Assembly: GCA_022701365.1 (NCBI GenBank)
Contig: JAKUHH010000025.1
Span: 558,001-622,000 of the forward strand
Direction: 5' to 3'
DNA: 64,000 nucleotides
Origin: Mycocentrospora acerina
Taxonomy: Eukaryota > Ascomycota > Dothideomycetes > Pleosporales
Each line of letters begins with the position of its first letter. The stretch's first letter is position 1. Position numbers and translations under genes: made by a program. Positions 56,301 to 64,000 of this stretch are shown in pieces. Under the pieces are notes generated by a model, which saw only the letters and a program-made list of their open reading frames with translations, had not been told where the DNA came from and ran no database searches.

Positions 56301-57645
56301 CATCATTGGCAGGACCCGGCGAGCCCACCGACGAGTCGTCTGTTGAGGACATGTACAGCCCCCCAACAGTAAAATTGAAAATCTTTCCATCTGGATATTC
56401 TTGTAGTAAACGCGACAGATCGCTTTCAAGTAATAACTTTGGATTCGAGTCAACACTCCATCCAGGCGCGTTGGTTCCGTCTAAGGTGGCATACCCGAGT
56501 ACCTGGCATGTCTTGGGTCCCGATTGCGTTGCTTGCGTATTGTGTGTTCGCAGAAGATGTGATTCTTCGTTGAAGGAGAATTCAGAATTACCCGATTCTC
56601 CTGCACTTTCCAAACCGGATATGCCGGATTCAGCGCGCTGTTCAGTGCCACCTAAGTTTTGACGTTGTGCAGATGCCGCGACGGAAGCATCCAGAATCAT
56701 GACTCCATCCAGGCTGCTCGAAGCCATCAAGACACTGGCTGCACGAGCAAACATAGATTTTGAATTGGTGGGTAGAATAGTCTCCTGGAGGTTTCCGAGT
56801 GACTTATTCCGTGTGGACATGGGTGGACATGGTTCCGACCGAGGGCTAGAACTTAAGCTTTTTGTGTGCACTGTCTCCTTTCTTGTCTCGCTGGCTGGCT
56901 TTGTCTGTATAGGTGCATTGACAGGCCAATCATCTGCATCATCCCGTTTCTCGTTGAACGGCAGAAGATTTGATGCTCCTTCTGAAAACGACACAAGTCC
57001 ACGCGTGAGTTGTTCCCCACGCCTGTACTGGTCCTTGACTGTGTATGTGTGTAAATACTCAATGATAGTGGCAGCCATGCTATGCAGTGTATTGAGGTCT
57101 TCTTGTTGAAGAACGGTTCTGGCGCCGTCATCAAAGATACAGACAGTGCCCACCACTGCACCAGAAGTGGTTCGTAGAGGTACTCCAGCGTAGAAAAATT
57201 CCTGGCCGCCCAACGTAGGATTGAATAAGACAACACTTAAATCTTCAGCAGCCTCCAGAGTATTCTTCAAGCATTGCTCACAGATTCCCAAAGTTCTGGG
57301 CATACTAACATTGCCGAACCACAGCTTGCTTGACGCGTCGCCAGGTATATCAGGACGTACAGACATTGCAGGAAGCGATTCAGCTAAAATGTACTGCCGC
57401 TGGTCATCAATCAATGAGATCATGGCCCGTTGAGCCCCAAGACGAATGGCTGTCAACTGAGCCAAGGCCGTGAGAGTCGCGTCTGAGGATAGGCGAGGAA
57501 CATGTCCGCGAGGCGGAAAGTCAGGGCCCAGCTCTTCCAGGCATTGGATGCCGCGGTACGCTGCACTGTACAGCAAAACTTCGCGCTCTCTCCTCCTCTC
57601 AGATATAGGCTTGCGACCATGGTTTGGTTTGTGTGAATGGTCCAT
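53390..57645 (-). CDS. Hybrid sensor histidine kinase with N-terminal GAF domain
   Basis: Phosphorelay sensor that passes phosphate from His to a receiver Asp and on to a HPt protein (Ypd1). Seven exons: 57645-56020, 55844-55286, 55076-54900, 54837-54306, 54253-53953, 53898-53784 and 53688-53390, for 1202 residues. A GAF domain lies at about residues 55-215, followed by a long Ser-rich linker. The H-box is SHELRSPLHGILG with His553, the N-box is NIFGNAVKYTESG, G1 is DSGSGM and G2 is GTGLGLSIV. The C-terminal receiver has LVVDDNAINRK, phospho-acceptor Asp1104 (LMDMSMP) and the MTKP lysine. No PHY or HAMP domain and no membrane segment are visible, so it is a soluble GAF-type kinase rather than a phytochrome or Nik1-type one. 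The 209-bp intron 2 holds a frame-breaking cryptic exon. Intron 5 has a GTCGGT donor. Confidence 0.92.
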
Positions 57646-59290
57646 GGTGGTGTGCGATCTGAGTATACCACGCGCTAGGATGGGTTTGTGCGGGGCATCT
57701 AGATCTGAGGCGGGGTGATCCGATGCACACAACTTTACTCCAGGGATCCGATCGCTGATGCTGAGGTAGAAGTTCAGGCTGCAGACATGATTGATTTGGT
57801 TATTTTGAGGGACTTCTAGCGCGAGCTATGAAGATCGAGCCATTCGCCACCCGTTCCCGCGAATCACGTGATGTGGCTTCTAGCATCCAGAACACATCTG
57901 CTTGCAGCCGACTTGCTCTGCCATTCTCATTGCACATTGTTTGAGATTTAATTCTCAGCTGAGTCATCACCTTAAGTTGCAGGTATCCCATGAGAATCAC
58001 ACTAATGACCCACAATGTCAAGCCACATATCTCATCGTTCTCCACACTTTGACGCTATCGGGCCATGTGCGAGGCTACAATTGCCATGTTCTGGTATTCA
58101 CAATTGTGTGTGTATTAATAGAAATTACTTTGAGACAAATAACAGGCAGGCACGTCCTACAAAGGCGAGCAAGTGCTTCCCTTCGAGAGCACACGAAGCA
58201 ATAAAGCCATATATTTCATTTTTTGCGACCACGCATCATGCACCTGTGACACCCACCAAGCCCATCTTTTTCTAGCGCCAAACCATCGTTATCATCAACC
58301 TCAACAGCTATAAGAATTTGCCGTTGACCAGCACATTATAACAACAAATGGAATCTGAAAAATTCGGTAGTAGGCATGGAAAACATGTCTGTGTTTTTTT
58401 ATAATTCGGGAATTCAAGGCTTCTCAAACAAAACTCTTTCCCTGTTACAGTGACAAGATTACTTTCCACTGCCCCATAAAGAATAGCTACTATGTTTGTC
58501 TGTTCGTCTATTGCTGCAAGTCATGACAAATCTCTAAAAGTATAGGACGAAGACAGAAGACCAGATTGCCTGTGTGGAGTAATGACCGGATCGTATTATT
58601 CGCGGATCTATATTAGACAATTAGCTTAGACAGTCACGGGAGCTTCCTCTTAGGTTGCCGTGAGAACCGGAACCAGCGTTTGTACAATTCTCAACTGACA
58701 ACACCCTACCCACTGCATGAACAGATCAAGATTGATGAACCCAATCAAATCTCGATTTAGAGAGTGATCTTTTTCAAAGAAGGTAGCATACTTGACTATG
58801 TTCCAGATTAATCTAACCAATTATTGAGCTTGTTGGCATGAATTATCGGTGCAATCATATTTGTATGGCAATAGCTATCGCCTAATAATTAAATGAATCT
58901 ACGGTATGTTGCTGATCACTGAGTAATTCCTAAATCAAGATTAGGGCAACGCATCAATGCCAACTCCTGCAACGTGACGTCGTTTGGAGGATCAATTTGC
59001 TTGGCTCATGTTCCGTGTTTGCGCAATATAAATTGGCATTTTAGCACACAACTGTGGTTGTGATGAAATTATGATGACGGGACTTAAATTCGACTTTAGC
59101 GACCAAATGGGAGGGTCGAACGTCGGTGATGTCATCAGTTGCATTACATATTTTCAGATGTTTGGAGTGTATTTCGAAGCCAACTGCATTATTTGCAGAA
59201 TGATCAATGTTGTGAATGGAAGACCTTGATTATTACGGCATTTAGAAGCAACCAGCTTCGTCTTCTCTACATAATCATGCAGTCTATCTC
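57646..59290. other. 1.6-kb AT-rich intergenic region
   Basis: Contains the promoter of the hybrid histidine kinase. The frame of the kinase is open for 29 codons upstream without an ATG. Otherwise no gene, RNA or repeat was supportable. Confidence 0.5.
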
Positions 59291-60945
59291 TCAAACGTCC
59301 TCTCTTTGGTCTACTTCTAAAGTCTTGTCTACAAATGCTTCTCTAAGACTCTCCTGTTCTCTCAATCTCTCCAGCATGACTCCGTGCGCCTTTGCAGTGG
59401 GCTTGATGTCGAACAACTCATCCATTTTCTCCAACGGTACACCCTTGGTCTCGGGGACTAAGAAGTACACAAACGGCACCGAAAGAATCATGAGACTTGC
59501 GAAGAAAAAGTATACACCATAGCTCATCTTGATGAACATCTGCGGAGTGAATCTAGAAATTATGAAGTTCCACAGCCAATTATTTGCTGCCGCGCTTGTT
59601 TGGCCCAGGGAGCGTGTTTGTGGGGAGAACATCTCAGAGTTGATGACCCAGGGCGTGCCGTTCCAGGATGGCGTGTAGAATGCAGTCCATAGGTAGAAGA
59701 AGAAGACTGCGGCAATACCGCTAGATGTGAGTTTAGCATTAGGATCCGCAGCTTTGCCAGTAGGATTTGTGATCTTGATGTAGGCGCCAATGAACCACAT
59801 GCATAGGGAACCACCGACGGCGCCGAACATGAGAAGCTTAGTACGACCTAGACGGTCGATGAGCCACATCAGCCAGATGAATGTCATGACCGTCTTCACA
59901 ACACCAAAGATTCCCGTGGTAAGGAAACCGGTTGAGGTACCAGTAATACCAATAGACCTAAAGACAGTCGGAGAATAGTAATTGATCGCGTTGATGCCCG
60001 ATCCGTTCTGCCACAAGAACAACATCCCACCAAGGAAAACCCGCCAGAGGACTTTGCGCTGTTTCAATGCAATGAAAGGACTGAAGAATCCGGGGCCAAT
60101 GTTCGTGCGATCGTGTTCTGTTTGGACGTCGATTGCAGCAACTTCTTCGAGAATGTATGGATCGTTTGCATCCAGGTTACGAATCCAGCACAGATTCTTG
60201 ATTGCGTCCTCACGCTTGTCTTTCGAAAAGAGCCAGCGAGGCGATTCTGGGATCCAGAGCGCACCCATAAGAAGGCATCCAGCCGGGATAAGCTGTACGG
60301 CGAATGGGATGAGCCACTGCCGATGTGAAGGAGCCATGGTCTCTTGAAGACCGTAGTTGATCCAGAAACCAACGAGGCCGCCAATCTGCCATCCTGCTTC
60401 ATAGATTCCCACAAGTCGCCCGCGCACAGCAGGCGGCGATAGTTCGGAAATGTAAATTGGGACCATGTTGGAAGCAGCGCCCACACCTAGACCAGCCAAG
60501 ACACGACCTGCGAGGATGAGCCCTAGACCTCGTTCGCGGTTCGCGCCAAGCATCATGCCTGCACCCAAGATGAACACCAGCACCCAGATAATGAGAGACT
60601 TTTTCCGACCAAGGAAATGACTGGATACGTAGGCGCCGAAGGATCCAAAGAAAGCGCCAGCTTGGTACACCGAGACGATATTGGCCTTTGTGGTGGCTAG
60701 ATGGGCTGCATTCATCTTGTCGAACTGGAATTCCGAGACAAATGAAGGGAGGGCCAGTGTTGTACCAATGAATGCAGAGTCATAGCCGATCACTGGAAAT
60801 ACGACTTAGTAAATGCACATGTAACCTAACCTGGATGCTACGTACTGCATGATGCCCACGATGCGACTATGGCAGCTGTATAGACACGCCAGTTGTAGAC
60901 AGCTTTGGGTGTTGGCCTATCCTCAACAAAAGCGAGGGCCCCCAT
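59291..60945 (-). CDS. qutD: Quinate permease (MFS sugar-transporter family)
   Basis: Plasma-membrane quinate/H+ symporter of the MFS sugar-porter family. Exon 1 60945-60846 and exon 2 60792-59291 are joined over a 53-bp intron (GTACGT donor, CTAAG branch area, TTCCAG acceptor), for 533 residues, the length of known quinate permeases. The N-terminus MGALAFVEDRPTPKAVYNWRVY is characteristic. Twelve hydrophobic segments can be counted. Sugar-porter signatures are GRVLAGLGVGAASNMVPIYISE, VRGRLVGIYE, PESPRWL and VPETKG. It is divergent from quinate dehydrogenase, which supports quinate as substrate. The first 34 residues sit in the separate first exon and are easily missed. Confidence 0.9.
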
Positions 60946-61735
60946 TGCGAGTAACGTCGTTTTGTCTTGTTAGTGGCTGCCGTGTAGGTGTCCTTGCCGG
61001 GGCCTTTGAGATGAGGGAGGAGCCACGAGTAGAAGCAGAAGAAGAAGAGATGTGGATATTCAAAACTCTTATTGAATGACTCCTTCAGAACTCCGACAGC
61101 GGCTAGATCATCGTGACGAGGGCTTGTTCATTCATTACTTTCCCTACCCCAGAAATTTCATAATTGCGGAGAAGCTAGTTATCCCGACAAAACGCCATGG
61201 CCGAGATGCGTAGATCCCGAGAGCCAATTTGGTCGCCAATAAAATAGAACATGGATAAAATAATCAAATCGAGTCCCTGTAATACATGTTGGTTGTCGAA
61301 AAATACCTCTATCCTGTTTTGTATCCTGCAGTTAAACTATTGATGTGTGTGGTTGACAGAAGCTTCAAGACAATAGTGGCAAACATCTATCTTTTAATTG
61401 GATGGCATGTCGTGGTGCTCCACTTTCTTCGCAGTCCAAGCATCGGGTCAACTTCGTAAGTACACCGGTCCGATGTCGGATGAAGCCATTGCGATTGGTA
61501 AACAAATTGAAATAGTGTGAGGCTCTGCTCCGGGGCTCGGTCCTGGGTGCGATCCCTGAAGACTCGAAGTCTTGCAATTGAACTGCCGACTTTAAGACTG
61601 CCGGATTGGAAGCCTAAGCAATCAAAGGAAATCAGCTTTTCAGCCCTTCCATCGTCAATCCTACAGCTTTCTGTAAAACTGCAGATATCCTTGGCGTCTT
61701 CTAAGTTTCAAGTACTGTCTGCCATCAAGAACGTA
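60946..61735. promoter_or_regulatory. Shared divergent promoter of the quinate permease / quinate dehydrogenase pair
   Basis: 790 bp between two quinate genes. It contains CCAAT boxes at 61224-61228 and 61236-61240, and separate half-sites GGATAA (61253-61258) and TTATCC (61179-61184). In other fungi the quinate activator binds GGRTAARYRYTTATCC, which joins these two halves; no full palindrome is visible here. Regulation by a QutA/QA-1F-like activator is therefore only suggested. Confidence 0.5.
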
Positions 61736-62763
61736 ATGTCATCTGAGAACGAAATAAGTTCGGAGGGACCAGACAGCTCACATGTCGAGCAACATGGATA
61801 TCTGTTTGGCCACCCAATAGCGCATTCACTCTCGCCATTATTCCATCAGACCATCTTCGATGGTTTAGGTCTAAACTGGGCTCAGCTCCCACTCGACTCT
61901 ACTGATATGGAGCTGTTCCTGAGGTTGATAAAAGACCCCAAGTTCTTCGGTATGCAGTCTTATGCTTGGTGCCCAGTCTTAAAATTTGCCACAACGCATT
62001 CATCTTACATAAACCAGGCGCTTCGGTAACCATGCCCCATAAGGTTGCCATTCTCCAACACCTAGATAGCATCACGCCCGAGGGGCAAACTGTTGGCGCC
62101 GTCAACACTCTCTTCCTCCGCTCAGACCCTACGACTGGAAGGCGTCTTTTCCATGGAACAAACACAGACGTCATCGGTGTGCGAGATGCTTTTTACTTCA
62201 ACGTGAAAGATGCTACTGCATGCTTCCACGACCGGCCAGCACTAGTCGTAGGAGGTGGCGGTGCGGCTCGAAGTGCGGTGTATGCTCTGAGGAAGTGGAT
62301 GAAAGCGGGTAATATCTACCTTGTGAATCGTGACAGGCAAGAAGTGAAAGACGTCATCGATCATTACGCATCGAAGGGGTATGGAGAGGGGCTTATTGAT
62401 GTATCGACTGTCGAGCAGGCAGAGCAACTAGAGGGTGTTGGAGCGATTGTATCATGTGTGCCCAACTTTCCAGCAAGGACACCAGAAGAGAAGGAAGCAA
62501 GGTCGGTGTTGGAGTGCTTTCTGCAGAAGTCGCACAAAGGTGCACTGCTCGAGATGGCCTACCACCCTTCACCGTGGACGGAGATTGCAGAGGTTAGCAA
62601 GAGGAATGGTTGGCAGGTCATTCTAGGGACCGAGGCCATGATCTACCAAGGGCTAGAGCAAGCCAAATACTGGACAGGGAAAGATGCTGACGCGCTGCCG
62701 GTGCAGAGGGTGCATGAGGTTATTGCAGCGAAGCTGAACGAAGCACATGTGCAGTCTAGCTGA
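61736..62763 (+). CDS. qutB: Quinate/shikimate 5-dehydrogenase
   Basis: Oxidises quinate to 3-dehydroquinate (and shikimate to dehydroshikimate) with NAD, the first step of quinate use as carbon source. Exons 61736-61949 and 62018-62763 (68-bp intron, GTATGC donor) give 319 residues, the size of the fungal monofunctional enzyme. Substrate-site motifs are HSLSP and ASVTMPHK with catalytic Lys80, and the catalytic Asp122 is in HGTNTD. The Rossmann loop is VGGGGAARSA (148-157), followed by VNRD for NAD preference. The closing EAMIYQGLEQ helix is typical. The intron falls exactly at FFG-ASVTMPHK. The remaining pathway genes (dehydroquinase, dehydroshikimate dehydratase, QutA, QutR) are not in the window. 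Confidence 0.92.
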
Positions 62764-63172
62764 GATGAAAGGGGGCTATGAACCGTGTAGCACAGGTCCA
62801 AGCAAGCACAGTCGTGAGAGGAGGAAGTGCATCAAGCGCGCCAACCTTGGAGGCACGAGTTTGATGCAGCACCACAATAGCGCAATGAATGCCCCAACAA
62901 CGTGTACTTTTGGGAGGCAGAGTGAACGGAATGTGCCACTGTTGCAGCATGTGACGTTGTTAGCGCAACCGCCGTCGGCTAGCATCTTCTGTGCTTCTCT
63001 TGGAACAACACAGGCCCCGTCCGCCCATCCACGGCAGATTCACCCACCCGCGCCACAACCTCGTCCACAACACCCGCCTCCGCCCGTGGCCTCCTTCCGC
63101 CAACAGCAGCAGCAGCAGCAACGCCAGCACTCGCTCGCTGCGTCTCGACTGCGTTTGCGGGCCGTCGCCAGC
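62764..63172. promoter_or_regulatory. Intergenic region and leader of STS1
   Basis: Contains the 3' end of the quinate dehydrogenase gene and a C-rich leader with a CAGCAGCAGCAGCAG run at 63103-63120. No other feature. Confidence 0.45.
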
Positions 63173-64000
63173 ATGAATGTCCACCAAAACTTCACCACGG
63201 CCCCTCCGCATCTGCTCAACAACCGCTTCTCCCCAACTCGCAACAGTATGTCGGCGCCCTGCCAGCCAGCCCACACCGACAGTCCACGTGCTAACCGCCG
63301 CCCCCACACAGTCCACGCCCCGCCCCCTGCCATGACGGGCCGCAAACGCAAGGCCGACGACGATGGGAGTGGCATTGACGAGGACCGCATGTCGGCCTCG
63401 CCCTCTGCGTCTCCAGCCATGCTTGCACGCCCCCTGCCGCGGCACATGACGAAGCGCATGCGCTCCAACATTTCCGGGCGCCCCCTCGCCCTGCCACGCC
63501 TACTTGAGACGCTCAGCGCCGACGAGATGCGGAATCTGCTGCAGTCCATCTGCCAGCGCCACCCCGACATTGGCAACGAAGTCGTCTCCACGGCGCCGCG
63601 CCCGAGCATACAGTCGACGCTCGAGGTGCTGGCCAAGTACGAGTCAGCTTTCCAGGCAGCCTTCCCCTTTGGCGGACGCTCGTCCTCGGACTACGCCTTC
63701 AACCGAGTCAAGCAGCAGCTCACCGAGCTCCTCGAGTCGCTCAAGGACTTCACGCCGCACTTCCTGCCCCCCAACGAGCAGCAGCCCGCCACATCGCTCG
63801 ACTTCCTCGACGGCGCGACCGAGGTCATCCACCGCCTGCCCGACTGGGACACGTACCAGCACAACCGACACAAGCAGGAGGCGTACGAGGAGATGGCAAA
63901 GGCCTGGGCCATGGTCATTCGAGAGGCTGCGAAAAAGGCGGGAGGCATACAACTGCTGCACGGCGGATGGGATCAGAAGATTGCCAAGCACAATGAGGCC
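63173..64000 (+). CDS. STS1: Tethering factor for nuclear proteasome STS1/Cut8 (3' end beyond window)
   Basis: Anchors the 26S proteasome at the nuclear envelope. Exon 1 63173-63245 and exon 2 from 63312 (66-bp intron, GTATGT donor, GTGCTAACC branch) run off the right edge; 254 residues are visible. The N-terminus is short and basic (TGRKRKADDD, TKRMRSN). The Cut8 core begins at LPRLLETLSADEMRNLLQSICQRHP, followed by PSIQSTLEVLAKYESAF, the SSDYAFNRVKQQL helix and the HRLPDWDTYQHN / EEMAKAWAMVIREAAKK six-helix bundle. The last visible codon is complete. Confidence 0.92.
   Translation, partial: MNVHQNFTTAPPHLLNNRFSPTRNSMSAPCQPAHTDSPRANRRPHTVHAPPPAMTGRKRKADDDGSGIDEDRMSASPSASPAMLARPLPRHMTKRMRSNISGRPLALPRLLETLSADEMRNLLQSICQRHPDIGNEVVSTAPRPSIQSTLEVLAKYESAFQAAFPFGGRSSSDYAFNRVKQQLTELLESLKDFTPHFLPPNEQQPATSLDFLDGATEVIHRLPDWDTYQHNRHKQEAYEEMAKAWAMVIREAAKKAGGIQLLHGGWDQKIAKHNEA

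Noticed and set aside
1..64000. Secondary-metabolite cluster, CRISPR or intact transposon
   Set aside because: No polyketide synthase, peptide synthetase, terpene synthase, transposase, reverse transcriptase or regular spaced repeat was found; the redox genes present are isolated.

Overview
This is a 64 kb window of nuclear DNA from a filamentous ascomycete. Short spliceosomal introns (about 45-100 bp, GTNNGT donors, CTAAC/CTGAC branch sites), compact single genes on both strands, and orthologues typical of Pezizomycotina all point there. The protein flavour suggests Dothideomycetes, probably Pleosporales, but that is an inference. No operons, tRNA or rRNA genes, CRISPR arrays or intact transposons were found. 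All gene models were read by eye from splice signals and family motifs.

Layout. 0-5 kb: an aldehyde dehydrogenase cut by the left edge and a divergent short-chain dehydrogenase, then a small MICOS subunit (Mic12). 5-16.4 kb: a large unrecognised Pro/Gln/Ser-rich protein, a RUS/DUF647 protein whose second intron holds a 328-bp perfect tetranucleotide array, a gene-free stretch with a possible tRNA-derived SINE or structured RNA, and an RGS-domain regulator of G-protein signalling. 16.4-21.7 kb: gene-free low-complexity DNA. 21.7-36 kb: an unknown disordered protein, divergent SOG2 (RAM/NDR-kinase network), a TCP11/SOK1-like protein, and another unknown disordered protein. 38.9-43.8 kb: a dense housekeeping block of polynucleotide kinase/phosphatase, Mediator subunit 18 and the KGD4/Ymr31 subunit of 2-oxoglutarate dehydrogenase. 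45.7-53 kb: a secreted heme-thiolate peroxygenase, a small two-TM protein and a GPI-anchored PLC-X protein in more AT-rich DNA. 53.4-57.6 kb: a GAF-type hybrid histidine kinase. 59.3-62.8 kb: a divergent quinate permease / quinate dehydrogenase pair. 63.2 kb to the end: STS1/Cut8, cut by the right edge.

How the genes relate. Most are unlinked single-copy housekeeping or signalling genes. Real functional linkage is visible only for the quinate pair (uptake and first oxidation of quinate, shared 790-bp promoter) and perhaps for the ALDH/SDR pair (shared 1-kb promoter). Four genes act in signal transduction (RGS, SOG2, SOK1-like, hybrid histidine kinase), but nothing in the sequence shows they are co-regulated. 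The most unusual DNA is the (GTAT)82 array inside the RUS intron and the structured, A-tailed element near 12.6 kb.
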